In this document: positions 1 through 9,358 of the stretch, piece after piece | How positions within the stretch are numbered: position 1 is the first letter of the stretch | Layout of the letters: each line of letters begins with the position of its first letter | Assembly (NCBI GenBank): GCA_934120645.1 | Contig: CAKOUO010000004.1 | Location: 1 to 64,000 of the forward strand | Source of the DNA: an uncultured Clostridia bacterium | GTDB lineage: Bacteria; Bacillota; Clostridia; TANB77; CAG-508 | Direction: 5' to 3' | DNA length: 64,000 bases | The notes under the pieces: generated by a model | Told to the model about the DNA's origin: nothing | The model's input: the letters and a program-made list of their open reading frames with translations, nothing else | The model's database searches: none | Translations under genes and position numbers: made by a program

Positions 1-768
1 TTATTAGAATTAGTTGAAATGGAAGTTAGAGACTTATTATCAGAATATGGTTTCCCAGGAGATGAAATTCCAGTAATAAAAGGTTCTTCATTAAAAGTTC
101 TAGAAAGTACATCTACAGATCCTAACGATCCTGTATATGCTCCAATGAAAGAATTAATGGAAGCTGTTGATAGCTATATCCCAACACCAGAAAGACCAAT
201 CGATCAACCATTCTTAATGCCAGTAGAAGATGTATTCACAATCACAGGTCGTGGTACAGTTGCTACAGGTAGAGTAGAAAGAGGAGAAGTTAAACTTCAA
301 GACGAAGTTGAAATCATCGGTTTAACAACAGAAAGAAGAAAAACTGTTGTAACAGGTGTTGAAATGTTCAGAAAATTATTAGACCAAGCAGAAGCTGGTG
401 ATAACATCGGTGTTCTATTAAGAGGTATTGATAGAAAAGACATCGAAAGAGGTCAAGTTCTATGTAAACCAGGAACAATTCATCCACATACAAAATTCAC
501 ATCACAAGTATACGTTTTAACTAAAGAAGAAGGTGGAAGACATACTCCATTCTTTAATGGATACAGACCACAATTCTACTTCAGAACAACAGACGTTACA
601 GGTGTTATCGAATTAGATGCAGGTGTAGAAATGGTTATGCCAGGAGATAATGTTAACATGACAATCGAATTAATCACTCCTATCGCTATCGAAAAAGGAT
701 TAAGATTCGCTATTCGTGAAGGTGGTAGAACAGTTGGTTCAGGTGTTGTTGCTGACATCATCGAATAA
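1..768 (+). CDS. tuf: Elongation factor Tu, C-terminal part (5' truncated)
   Basis: The reading frame is open from the first base, so the gene starts upstream of the window and about 255 residues of the roughly 395-residue protein are present. EF-Tu is the GTPase that carries aminoacyl-tRNA to the ribosomal A site. Visible are the end of the G domain (LLELVEMEVRDLLSEYGF), domain 2 (FTITGRGTVATGRVERG) and domain 3 (the segment around HTKFTSQVYVL and FRTTDVTG, ending in VVADIIE). The GTPase motifs lie outside. Codon use is cleaner than in the neighbours, with more C-ending Ile, Phe and Asn codons and a CGT arginine, as expected for a very highly expressed gene. A terminator follows directly. 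Identification is certain. Confidence 0.98.
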   Translation, partial: LLELVEMEVRDLLSEYGFPGDEIPVIKGSSLKVLESTSTDPNDPVYAPMKELMEAVDSYIPTPERPIDQPFLMPVEDVFTITGRGTVATGRVERGEVKLQDEVEIIGLTTERRKTVVTGVEMFRKLLDQAEAGDNIGVLLRGIDRKDIERGQVLCKPGTIHPHTKFTSQVYVLTKEEGGRHTPFFNGYRPQFYFRTTDVTGVIELDAGVEMVMPGDNVNMTIELITPIAIEKGLRFAIREGGRTVGSGVVADIIE

Positions 769-791
769 TTATGAGAATAATTATATAATAT

Positions 792-820
792 AAAAAAAGA
801 GCTTAGGCTCTTTTTTTTTT
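792..820 (+). terminator. Intrinsic terminator of tuf
   Basis: A short GAGC/GCTC stem with a TTAG loop is extended by A7/T7 pairing and followed by a run of ten T, 24 bases after the tuf stop codon. Confidence 0.9.
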
Positions 821-896
821 GAATGCAATAAACAAGCTACAATTGTCAAATATACTCCTCCTCAAGAAACCTTTTTTGACTTTTTTTAAAAACTAC

Positions 897-925
897 TTGT
901 AATTTTAATAAAAGAATAATAAAAT
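897..925 (+). promoter_or_regulatory. Probable sigma-A promoter of plsX
   Basis: TTGTAA (897-902) and TAAAAT (920-925) are separated by 17 bases, 50 bases before the plsX start. The match is good, but AT-rich DNA gives frequent chance matches. Confidence 0.5.
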
Positions 926-975
926 AGATATATCACAAATAAAATTAAATAAACAATAATTAGGAGGAAACAGGC

Positions 976-2007
976 GTGAGAATAATCTTAGATGCAATGG
1001 GTGGAGATAATGCACCAGATGCAAATATAAAAGGTGCAATTAATGCAGTAAATAAGGTAAAAGCAGAAATTATATTAGTAGGAAAAGAAGAAATAATAAG
1101 AAGTAAAATAAAAGAATTTTATGGTAAAGAGATGGAAGATATCTCTGATAGATTAAAAATTCATAACGCAACTGAAACTATAGAAATGGAAGATCAACCA
1201 ACAGTTGCTATAAAACATAAAAAAGATTCTTCTATGGTTGTTGGCTTTAATTTGTTAAAACAAGATGAAGGTGATGTATTTATATCAGCCGGAAATTCTG
1301 GTGCATTACTTGCAGGTGCAACATTATTAGTTGGAAGAATTAAAGGAATTGATAGACCTGCATTAGCTGGAATATTACCAGCATATAAAAGTCAATTATT
1401 ATTAATGGATTGTGGTTCAAATACAAATTGTAAACCAATAAATTTATTACAATTTGCTCAGATGTCATCAATATATTTAAAAAATACTTTTGGAATTGAA
1501 AAACCAGCAATAGGTCTTTTAAATATAGGAACAGAAGAAACAAAAGGAAATGAATTAGTAAAAGAAAGTTATCATTTATTAAAAGAAAAATCTGAAGAAC
1601 TAGGAATTAATTTTGTTGGAAATGTTGAGGGTAGAGATGCCTTTTCAGGAAAAATTGATGCTATTGTAACAGATGGGTTTACAGGTAATGTATTTTTAAA
1701 AACAACAGAAGGTTTAGGAAAGTTTGTAAAAAGATCTTTAAAAGAAAGTTTTATGAAAAATATATTCTCTAAAATAGGGTCACTTCCTTCTTTACCAGCA
1801 ATAAAAAGATTTTCAAAAGTAATGGATTATAAATCATATGGTGGAGCTTTATTCTTAGGAGTAAAAAAACCTGTAGTTAAAGCACATGGAAGTAGTGATG
1901 AAAAGCTATTTGAATACACAATAATTCAAGCAGAAAGATTTGTTGAAAATAAAGCTGTTGATAAGATGATAGAACAATTTCAAAAAAATACTGAAAAATC
2001 AGTATAA
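976..2007 (+). CDS. plsX: Phosphate acyltransferase PlsX
   Basis: PlsX converts acyl-ACP and phosphate to acyl-phosphate, the acyl donor for PlsY in the first step of phospholipid synthesis; it is a peripheral membrane enzyme. The 343-residue product has the family length and begins with the characteristic DAMGGDNAP (residues 7-15), followed by SAGNSGALLAG and VTDGFTGNV, all typical of the family. The start is GTG at 976, supported by AGGAGG at 962-967. acpP lies 140 bases downstream with its own likely promoter, so the two are functionally linked (ACP is the PlsX substrate). No fapR or rpmF is seen upstream, where tuf ends instead. Confidence 0.97.
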   Translation: MRIILDAMGGDNAPDANIKGAINAVNKVKAEIILVGKEEIIRSKIKEFYGKEMEDISDRLKIHNATETIEMEDQPTVAIKHKKDSSMVVGFNLLKQDEGDVFISAGNSGALLAGATLLVGRIKGIDRPALAGILPAYKSQLLLMDCGSNTNCKPINLLQFAQMSSIYLKNTFGIEKPAIGLLNIGTEETKGNELVKESYHLLKEKSEELGINFVGNVEGRDAFSGKIDAIVTDGFTGNVFLKTTEGLGKFVKRSLKESFMKNIFSKIGSLPSLPAIKRFSKVMDYKSYGGALFLGVKKPVVKAHGSSDEKLFEYTIIQAERFVENKAVDKMIEQFQKNTEKSV

Positions 2008-2051
2008 AAATTGAACGATTAGTATAAATTTTAAATTATTATCAAATACAC

Positions 2052-2080
2052 TTGACAAATGTAATAACATATAATATAAA
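2052..2080 (+). promoter_or_regulatory. Probable promoter of acpP
   Basis: A perfect TTGACA (2052-2057) and TATAAA (2075-2080) with 17-base spacing lie in the plsX-acpP gap. Confidence 0.6.
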
Positions 2081-2146
2081 AGTATTATAAAAATAAAGTT
2101 AATAATACATATTATTGAAAACTTGAGAGGAGGTGAACTCTAAGTT

Positions 2147-2386
2147 ATGAGTTCAGAAGAAATATTAGAAAAAGTAAAAGGTATAATAGTTGAACAATTA
2201 GGTGTAGCAGATACAGCTGTAACAATGGAAGCATCATTTATAGATGATTTAGGAGCTGACTCTTTAGATATAGTAGAATTAGTAATGGCTATAGAAGAAG
2301 AATTTGATATAGAAATTCCAGATGCTGATGCAGAAAAAGTTGTAACAGTAGGAGATGTAGTTGACTACATAAAAGAAAATGTTTAA
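2147..2386 (+). CDS. acpP: Acyl carrier protein
   Basis: This small acidic cytosolic protein of 79 residues carries growing acyl chains on a 4'-phosphopantetheine arm during fatty acid synthesis. The attachment motif DSLDIVEL is present with Ser39 as the modified residue, and the four-helix pattern and acidic composition are standard. A strong ribosome site (GAGAGGAGGTG) precedes the ATG. Its position after plsX fits the common plsX-acpP lipid locus, although the usual rnc does not follow: a convergent carboxypeptidase gene does. Confidence 0.97.
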   Translation: MSSEEILEKVKGIIVEQLGVADTAVTMEASFIDDLGADSLDIVELVMAIEEEFDIEIPDADAEKVVTVGDVVDYIKENV

Positions 2387-2390
2387 TATA

Positions 2391-2431
2391 AAAAAAGAGA
2401 TGGATTAAAATTTATAATCCATCTTTTTTTA
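2391..2431. terminator. Bidirectional terminator between acpP and dacF
   Basis: AGATGGATTA (2398-2407) pairs perfectly with TAATCCATCT (2415-2424). An A-run precedes and a T-run follows, so the hairpin can end both the plus-strand acpP transcript and the minus-strand carboxypeptidase transcript. Confidence 0.9.
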
Positions 2432-3682
2432 TATTAAATTGTTTTGAAGTGTGTAAGAAAAATTTTTAAGTAGGTACCAAAAATAATAAGTTGTCGATTT
2501 TTTTTCAATATTTGTGTTTATATAAATATTTGAACTTGCAATAATTTTGTCATTATTCATAATTTGAATTTTTCCAATTGCAGTATCTTTGTATACAGGG
2601 GCTTCATAATAAAAATTACAACTTATTTTTTCATTTAAAGAATTAATTAAATCTTTTCTAATTGGAATTGAGTTGTGTTCTAAATTTTCCAATTTTAAGT
2701 CTATATTGTTATAAATTCCTTTATAAATTATAAATTTATTTGAATTTTCATTTTTCCAATTATTAAATTTATCATCAATAATTTTTTGTATATTTACTAC
2801 TTTAAAATTGTTAAATACATAATTAATTAGTTTTATACTGTCTGTTGTTCTAAATTTTTTTGTATCAGCTCCTAAAACAACACATATAATATCCATATCA
2901 TTTCTTTTACAGGCACTTACAAGACATCTATTGGCACCATTTGTAAAACCAGTTTTAATTCCATATACTCCTTCTAAATTTCCAAGTAATTCATTTGTAT
3001 TTGATAGTTCTTTAGGAAATCCGTTTATGGTAATAGAATAGTTTTTGGTACTTACAATTTTTTTAAATGTTTCATTTTTTAATGCATAATTAGAAAGTAA
3101 AGCAAGTTCATAAGCTGTTGTATAATGACCATCAGAATCTAAGCCATGAGGTGTTTCAAAGTGAGTATTGTAAAGACCAAGTTCAGATGCTTTTTGATTC
3201 ATTAATGATGCAAATCCTTCAATATTTCCACCAGCGTATTCTGCAAGAGCAACAGCAGCATCATTTCCAGAACGCATCATAAGCCCATATAATAAGTCAT
3301 GTATTGTTATTTTGTCACCAGTTTTAAGTCCTAGTCTAGAACCTCCAGTATTAGCAGCTTTTTTTGATACTTCAATAGTTTCTTTTAAATTGCAATTTTC
3401 TATAATAATTATTGCTGTCATGATTTTTGTGGTTGAAGCCATTTTTCTTTTTGTATTTTCATTTTTTCCATATAATACGGTATTTGAATTTCTATCTATT
3501 ACAACATATGCTCTTGAGTTTATTTCAGGTTCTTTTATAGTTTTTTCTAAATTTTCCGGTGAAGTGAGTTCTGCATTTACATCAATTATTTCATCATCAA
3601 TGTCATCACAATAAACTGTTGAGACAGATATAAATATAATTAATAAGAAAAATAATATAATTTTATAAAAAATTTTTTTCAT
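2429..3682 (-). CDS. dacF: D-alanyl-D-alanine carboxypeptidase (PBP5/DacF type)
   Basis: This secreted low-molecular-weight penicillin-binding protein of 417 residues trims the terminal D-Ala from peptidoglycan stem peptides. A signal peptide covers residues 1-25. The peptidase S11 domain shows all three catalytic motifs: S83-T-T-K86 (nucleophile and general base), S138-G-N140, and K243-T-G245. A beta-rich C-terminal domain follows, and the last 20 residues form an aromatic, amphipathic segment that probably anchors the enzyme to the membrane. The start is supported by AAGAGGTG just upstream. It is transcribed alone and converges with acpP. DacF rather than DacA or DacB is a guess from size and lineage. 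Confidence 0.93.
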   Translation of the reverse strand: MKKIFYKIILFFLLIIFISVSTVYCDDIDDEIIDVNAELTSPENLEKTIKEPEINSRAYVVIDRNSNTVLYGKNENTKRKMASTTKIMTAIIIIENCNLKETIEVSKKAANTGGSRLGLKTGDKITIHDLLYGLMMRSGNDAAVALAEYAGGNIEGFASLMNQKASELGLYNTHFETPHGLDSDGHYTTAYELALLSNYALKNETFKKIVSTKNYSITINGFPKELSNTNELLGNLEGVYGIKTGFTNGANRCLVSACKRNDMDIICVVLGADTKKFRTTDSIKLINYVFNNFKVVNIQKIIDDKFNNWKNENSNKFIIYKGIYNNIDLKLENLEHNSIPIRKDLINSLNEKISCNFYYEAPVYKDTAIGKIQIMNNDKIIASSNIYINTNIEKKSTTYYFWYLLKNFSYTLQNNLI

Positions 3683-3990
3683 AGTGCACCTCTTATTTTA
3701 ATAATATAAAAAAATAATAATTTTATGATAAAAAATATTATAATCAATGTAAGTCTACGGAATTAAATAATGTAAGAATTAATTCACATAAAATCTTGAT
3801 TTTATAACAAAAATGTAATATAATTGTAATATAAGGGCTCAAAAATTTTCCACTTTGTAAAATGTCCTTCCGTAAGGTAAAAAAATAAAGGAATAAAAGA
3901 CCGGAAAATATGTAAAAAAAGCCTATTGACTTCAATAAATATATGAAATAGAATATAAGTAATGTTATTATAAAAGGAGAAGGGTTTATA
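3683..3990. other. Divergent intergenic region, dacF / adhesin
   Basis: These 308 AT-rich bases hold the outward control regions of two divergent envelope genes. The only element I can support is a promoter for the adhesin at 3926-3954. A stretch around 3835-3905 is relatively G+C-rich (ATAAGGGCTC, CCTTCCGTAAGG, GACCGG) and might hold a structured element or regulator site, but I recognise no known riboswitch. No small gene is evident. Confidence 0.5.
3926..3954 (+). promoter_or_regulatory. Probable promoter of the thioester adhesin gene
   Basis: TTGACT (3926-3931) and TAGAAT (3949-3954) with exact 17-base spacing lie 36 bases before the ATG. Confidence 0.6.
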
Positions 3991-6900
3991 ATGAAGAGAA
4001 GAAAAATTAGTTTAGCAATTATTAGTATTTTAGTTGCAAGTATTTGTATGTTAGTACCAAACAAATCAAAAGCAGCTTTACCATCAACACCAGTATATTT
4101 TGGCGTAAGTTTGATTAGTGAAAATAGTGCAACTAATGTATACAACGGAAAAGACGCTGGTAAAAATATAGGATATTCAATTGGTAATGGAGATAATGTT
4201 CAAGGACAAACAAGACAAAGAGCTACAATTTGGAATATAATGCAATACCAAGATGACAGCACAGGTGCAGTTGGTACAGCAGGAAACTTTTATTGTATAA
4301 GAGAAGGAACAGGATTTAGAGGTGCCGACAATTCTGGAGCTAAACCATCAATTGAAAGATATACAACTTCATATGATTTTACAAATAAATCAACATTAGC
4401 TAATATAGAATTAATAAAAAATATGTCTGATGATGATTATTATAGTTTATTAGCTTTATCTGATATATTATATTTAGAAGGTGTAGATAATAGAGAGGAA
4501 TATCTTGCAAAAGATGGAATAGGAATCCATAAAGAAAATTATAATAGTGGAGTAATATTAACAGATAGTGATATGAAGGCAGTTCAACAAGCTGCAATTT
4601 GGTATTTCTCAAATCATGATAATGCAGAAGAATTCCAAACAATATATGATAATACATCAAAAAGTTCATGGTTATTCTATACAACTACAACAACAGGAAT
4701 AAATGATCTTTCAAGTTTATCAGATTATGATAATGGTAGATCTGATATAGGAAAACAAGTTGGATCTGGAATGGATAGAAATGAACAAGCTAATATCTTA
4801 TATAGATATTTAGTAAGTACTGCTATAAATAATTCAGCAAATTATAAAAATGGAACAGTAACACCAAAATCTAATATTTTAGCATATACAAATTTATCAA
4901 ACCCTACTAATACACAACCTATTATTGCTATTGAAAGAAAACCAGAAGTAAAAGATTTTGACTTAGCATTAAGTAAATATATTACAAAGGTTGATGGAGT
5001 TGAACTTACAGCAAATAATTCAAGGGTTCCAAATATTGATGAATCAACTATAAAAACAGAAAATACAGCTACATATAAACATAGAAAAGACCCAGTTGTT
5101 GTAAAAAATGGTAGTGTAGTAACTTATAATATAACTGTTTATAATGAAGGTGAAAAAGCAGGACGTGCAACAAAAATTATTGATCAATTACCAACTGGTT
5201 TGAAATTTAAACAATTAAATACAAAGGGATTTACTGCAACAGCAGATACATCAACAAATCAAGTAGTAATAACAAGAGATAATGGTAATGAAACAAACTT
5301 AGAAGCATATACAGAAGGAAATTTAAAATCAGAAACAATAGAAATAGAATGTGTTGTTGATGCAATGCCAGATTCAGTAAATGAAAAAATATTAACAAAT
5401 GTTGCATGGATAGCAGAAGAATATGATGCAGTTGATAATGTTACAATAACAAACCAAAAAGGAAAAGATAGAGATTCTGAACCATCAACAGTACCAAATG
5501 TAAATAAAGATAATATGGCTAATTATAAAGGAAATTCTTCAAACAAAGATGACCTATCAGATTCAAATTATTATTATAAAGGACAACAAGATGATGATGA
5601 TTTTGAAAAAGTAGTTTTAAAACCAGCAGCATTTGACTTAAAATTAATAAAAAGAATTGTAGAAGTAAATGGAAGCAAAGTTCCAGAAAGAATAGAAAGT
5701 GTTGATATAACAAATTTAGCTAATGGAACAGCTACAACAGCAACATATAAAATAAATAAAGATCCAGTATCAGTAAAAAAAGGTGATTTAGTAAAATATA
5801 CATTTAGAGTATATAACGAAGGAGAAATTGATGGATATGCTTCAGAAATAAGTGAAGACATACCAGATGGATTAGAATTTGTATGGTCTGAAAAAACAGG
5901 AGATGAATTAAATTCAGATACAACTTTAACAAATTCTGAAAAAGAAGCTATAAAATATAACCAAGGAATTTGGGATATAGCAACAGTAAACAAAACAACA
6001 AATAAAGTTGAACTTATAAAAACAGATTATTTAGCAAAAGGAAAAGGTGCTGAAATCGAAACAGATGGTGCAAATTTAATAAAAGCATTTGATCCTTCAA
6101 AAGGATATGTTAATACAATAAATGATAAAAATCCAGATTATAAAGAAGTATCAGTATATTTAAAAGTAGTATCTGATAATACAACAGGAACAGTAATAAG
6201 AAATGAAGCTGCTATAACAGGAGATTCTGATAAAGATGGAAATCCAGTTAAAGATAGAGATTCAAGTACAGATAAATGGATAAAATATGAAGATGATGAA
6301 GATTATGATAATGTAAAATTACAATCATTTGACTTAGCATTAAGAAAATTTATAGTAGCAGTAAGTTCAGATACAACAATTGAAGATACAGACTATTTAA
6401 AAAATTCTGATGGAACTTATTCAAGAGCACCAATAGTAGACACTTCAAAATTAAATACAACAGATGAAAATGGAAAATTAATAACAACAGCAATATATAA
6501 CCATTCAAAAGAACCAGTATCAGTTAATAAAGGTGATATAGTTGTATACATGTTAAGAGTATACAATGAAGGTGATATCGATGGATATGCAAGTGAAGTA
6601 AAAGATCATTTACCATCATATTTAGAATTTGTTGAAGGAGAATTCAATAAAAAATATGGTTGGACAGTTTCTTCAGATGGAAGAACAGTAACAACAAGTT
6701 ATTTAGACAATCATATAATTGAAAAAACTTCAAAAAATGAAGAAGGAACAATAGTATTATCTTATAAAGAAGTTCCTATTATGTGTAAAGTAAAAGATAC
6801 AGCAAAAACATCAGAAGCAATTACTAATATAGCAGATGTAACAGTAAGTAAAGATGCTAATAAAAATACAGTATCAGACAGAGATTCAAAAGATGATAAT

Positions 6901-8271
6901 GTTGTATTACCAGCAGATAAGGATTTACCATCTTATAAAGATGATCAAACTGGAACATATGTACCAGGACAAGAAGATGATGATGATTTTGAAAAAGTAA
7001 TTATTAAACCATTTGATTTAGCATTAAGAAAATTTATTACAGGTGTTAATGATAAAGAAGTAACTTCAAGAATACCACAAGTAAGTTATGATAAAGAAAA
7101 TAACAAAATAACATATAATCATACAAAAGACCCAGTAGAAGTTGTTACAAATGATACTGTTATTTATACAATAAGAGTATTTAACGAAGGTGAAGTAAAC
7201 GGATATGCAAGTAAAGTATCTGATGATTTACCAGATGGACTAGAATATTTACCAGATAATGAAATAAACAAACAATATAGATGGGTAATGTATGATAGTG
7301 AAGGAAAAGAAACAACAGAAGTTTCAAAAGCTAAAAAAATAACAACAGATTATTTATCAAAAGAACAAGGTGAAGCAAGAATGAAAGAAAATTCTGAAAT
7401 AACAGAAAATCCTGCATTACTAAAAGCTTTTGATAGTAGTAAAGAAATATCTGATACAAATCCTGATTATGCAGATGTTAAAGTAGCATTTAAGGTTGTA
7501 GAACCAAATACATCTAGCAAAATAATAATAAACTCTGCACAAATATCTGATGATACAGACGAAAAAGGAAAACCAGTAGATGATATAGACTCAGTTCCAG
7601 ATAAATGGAATGATGGAGAAGATGACCAAGACCAAGAAAAAATAAAATTAACATACTTTGACTTAGCATTAAGAAAATGGGTTACACAAGCAATAGTTAT
7701 TGAAAATGGAAAAGAAACAGTTACACAAACAGGTCATACACCAGAACAAGATCCAGAACCAGTTGTTAAAGTTGAATTAAATAGAAAGAAATTAGATTCT
7801 ATAAAAGTTAAATTTAGATATTCAATAAGAGTAACAAATGAAGGTGACATTGCTGGATATGCTAAAGAAATTAAAGATTATGTTCCAGATGGATTAAAAT
7901 TTGTAGCAGCAGATAATAAAGGATGGACAGATGAAGGAAATAATGTAATTTCAACAAAATTATTAGAAAACAAATTATTACAACCAGGTGAAAGTGCAGA
8001 TGTAGAAGTTGTTCTTACTTGGATTAATGGAAAAAATAATTTAGAAACAAAAAATAATATAGCAGAAATTTCTAAAGATTATAATGATAAAGGAGCACAT
8101 GATATAGACTCAACACCAAACAACAAAGTTCCAGGTGAAGATGATCAAGATGATGCACCAGTATTATTATCTATCAAGACAGGTCAAGCAAGAATTTACT
8201 TTGTATTAGGATTTACAGTTTTAATAACACTTGCTGGAGGTATAGTTCTAATTAAGAAATTCGTATTATAA
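3991..8271 (+). CDS. Cys-Gln thioester-domain surface adhesin with DUF11-like repeats
   Basis: A 1426-residue cell-surface protein. Residues 1-28 form a signal peptide ending in KSKA. Residues of about 30-290 match a thioester domain: Cys102 in FYCIREGTGFRG and Gln200 in QQAAIW are the expected partners of an internal Cys-Gln thioester, which in Gram-positive adhesins reacts covalently with host amines. About five related beta-sandwich modules follow, each opening with a variant of FDLALRKFI and containing VYNEGE-type and DDEDFEKV-like segments; they form a stalk and may carry isopeptide bonds through the conserved Lys. The C-terminus (SIKTGQARIYFVLG, then a hydrophobic helix and KKFVL) resembles a sortase-type anchor without a classical LPXTG. 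No sortase gene is in the window. A strong ribosome site (AGGAGAAGGG) precedes the ATG. Confidence 0.85.
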   Translation: MKRRKISLAIISILVASICMLVPNKSKAALPSTPVYFGVSLISENSATNVYNGKDAGKNIGYSIGNGDNVQGQTRQRATIWNIMQYQDDSTGAVGTAGNFYCIREGTGFRGADNSGAKPSIERYTTSYDFTNKSTLANIELIKNMSDDDYYSLLALSDILYLEGVDNREEYLAKDGIGIHKENYNSGVILTDSDMKAVQQAAIWYFSNHDNAEEFQTIYDNTSKSSWLFYTTTTTGINDLSSLSDYDNGRSDIGKQVGSGMDRNEQANILYRYLVSTAINNSANYKNGTVTPKSNILAYTNLSNPTNTQPIIAIERKPEVKDFDLALSKYITKVDGVELTANNSRVPNIDESTIKTENTATYKHRKDPVVVKNGSVVTYNITVYNEGEKAGRATKIIDQLPTGLKFKQLNTKGFTATADTSTNQVVITRDNGNETNLEAYTEGNLKSETIEIECVVDAMPDSVNEKILTNVAWIAEEYDAVDNVTITNQKGKDRDSEPSTVPNVNKDNMANYKGNSSNKDDLSDSNYYYKGQQDDDDFEKVVLKPAAFDLKLIKRIVEVNGSKVPERIESVDITNLANGTATTATYKINKDPVSVKKGDLVKYTFRVYNEGEIDGYASEISEDIPDGLEFVWSEKTGDELNSDTTLTNSEKEAIKYNQGIWDIATVNKTTNKVELIKTDYLAKGKGAEIETDGANLIKAFDPSKGYVNTINDKNPDYKEVSVYLKVVSDNTTGTVIRNEAAITGDSDKDGNPVKDRDSSTDKWIKYEDDEDYDNVKLQSFDLALRKFIVAVSSDTTIEDTDYLKNSDGTYSRAPIVDTSKLNTTDENGKLITTAIYNHSKEPVSVNKGDIVVYMLRVYNEGDIDGYASEVKDHLPSYLEFVEGEFNKKYGWTVSSDGRTVTTSYLDNHIIEKTSKNEEGTIVLSYKEVPIMCKVKDTAKTSEAITNIADVTVSKDANKNTVSDRDSKDDNVVLPADKDLPSYKDDQTGTYVPGQEDDDDFEKVIIKPFDLALRKFITGVNDKEVTSRIPQVSYDKENNKITYNHTKDPVEVVTNDTVIYTIRVFNEGEVNGYASKVSDDLPDGLEYLPDNEINKQYRWVMYDSEGKETTEVSKAKKITTDYLSKEQGEARMKENSEITENPALLKAFDSSKEISDTNPDYADVKVAFKVVEPNTSSKIIINSAQISDDTDEKGKPVDDIDSVPDKWNDGEDDQDQEKIKLTYFDLALRKWVTQAIVIENGKETVTQTGHTPEQDPEPVVKVELNRKKLDSIKVKFRYSIRVTNEGDIAGYAKEIKDYVPDGLKFVAADNKGWTDEGNNVISTKLLENKLLQPGESADVEVVLTWINGKNNLETKNNIAEISKDYNDKGAHDIDSTPNNKVPGEDDQDDAPVLLSIKTGQARIYFVLGFTVLITLAGGIVLIKKFVL

Positions 8272-8280
8272 TATAATTTA

Positions 8281-8316
8281 AAATTGAGATAGACTTTTCT
8301 ATCTCAATTTTTTTGT
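8281..8316 (+). terminator. Terminator of the adhesin gene
   Basis: AAATTGAGATAG (8281-8292) pairs perfectly with CTATCTCAATTT (8299-8310) and is followed by T residues. Confidence 0.92.
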
Positions 8317-8323
8317 TAAATGG

Positions 8324-8352
8324 TTTACTTTTAAAAATCAGTGTGTTATAAT
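8324..8352 (+). promoter_or_regulatory. Probable promoter of the Ig-like membrane protein gene
   Basis: TTTACT (8324-8329) and a perfect TATAAT (8347-8352) have 17-base spacing. Confidence 0.6.
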
Positions 8353-8384
8353 TTTTTTGAGTTGAATGGAGAGGTGTGAAATAT

Positions 8385-9335
8385 ATGAATCAAATACTAT
8401 CTACAGATATGCCTATGGATGATAGAAAAAATAATAAATTTAAGAAAAATAAAATAAAAAATAATAAACCAGTTGATATACAAAAAGTATTAAAAGTTTT
8501 TGCAATTGTGTTGTTAGTATTTGGAGTTTTTATGATAGGAACAGGATCATATTCTATATATAAAAATCAAAATCAAGAAGAGAAAAATACAACAAAACCA
8601 ACAATAACAATTGAAAATAAAACAGATACAACATTATTATTAAAAGTAATGCATAATAGAAATATAGCAGAAGTTAGATATCATTGGAACAATGAAGATG
8701 AAACACTAATAACAGGAAATCAAAGAAAATATATAGAACAAGTTATTGATATACCAGCAGGAACAAATACTTTATATGTTGTAGCAACAGATGAAAATGG
8801 ACAAGAAATATCTTATGAAAAAGAATATAAAACAAATAGTAATATTAATTTTGAAGTAGTAGGAAATAAAATAAAAATAACATATCAAAGTGATAAAGAG
8901 ATTTCATATATGACATATAGATGGGATGAACAAGATGAAGTAAAAATAGATATAAATGATACATCAATTGAAAAAGAAATAGATGCAATAAAAGGATTAC
9001 ATACACTAACAGTTGTTGTAGTTGACGAAGATAATAATACAGATACAAAACAACAAAAAATAAATGGTGTATCAAAGCCAGAACTAGTAGTAGATGTAGA
9101 TGAATCTAGAGAACATTTTGTTATTTCAGCATCTGATGAAACAGGAATTGAAAAATTTGAAATTAGAATTGACCAAGATGATGGACAAAAATATCAAATA
9201 ACAGCAGAAGGAAATAAAGAGTATAAATGTACTTTACCAATGTCATTACATACAGGTGACAATTTTATAGAAGTAAAAGTTTATAACTCTAATGGAGTAA
9301 CAGAAGAGCGCAATGTAAGATTTAAAAAACAATAA
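8385..9335 (+). CDS. Membrane-anchored protein with Ig-like extracellular repeats
   Basis: A 316-residue protein of unknown function. A lysine/asparagine-rich cytoplasmic tail of about 37 residues precedes one transmembrane helix (VLKVFAIVLLVFGVFMIGTG). Outside the membrane are about three repeats of roughly 85 residues with the pattern YRWDEQDE, INDT, LHTLTVVVVDEDN, which look like bacterial Ig-like or cadherin-like beta sandwiches. I chose ATG 8385 because GGAGAGG (8368-8374) is 10 bases away; the in-frame GTG at 8376 would lie too close. It has its own promoter and is followed 23 bases later by the receiver-GGDEF gene, so the two probably share a transcript. Confidence 0.75.
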   Translation: MNQILSTDMPMDDRKNNKFKKNKIKNNKPVDIQKVLKVFAIVLLVFGVFMIGTGSYSIYKNQNQEEKNTTKPTITIENKTDTTLLLKVMHNRNIAEVRYHWNNEDETLITGNQRKYIEQVIDIPAGTNTLYVVATDENGQEISYEKEYKTNSNINFEVVGNKIKITYQSDKEISYMTYRWDEQDEVKIDINDTSIEKEIDAIKGLHTLTVVVVDEDNNTDTKQQKINGVSKPELVVDVDESREHFVISASDETGIEKFEIRIDQDDGQKYQITAEGNKEYKCTLPMSLHTGDNFIEVKVYNSNGVTEERNVRFKKQ

Positions 9336-9358
9336 AAGGAAGAAGCAAAGGAGAAAAT

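Noticed and set aside
3744..3910. Riboswitch (for example c-di-GMP type) upstream of the adhesin
   Set aside because: No recognisable conserved core, and the likely promoter (3926-3954) lies downstream of it.
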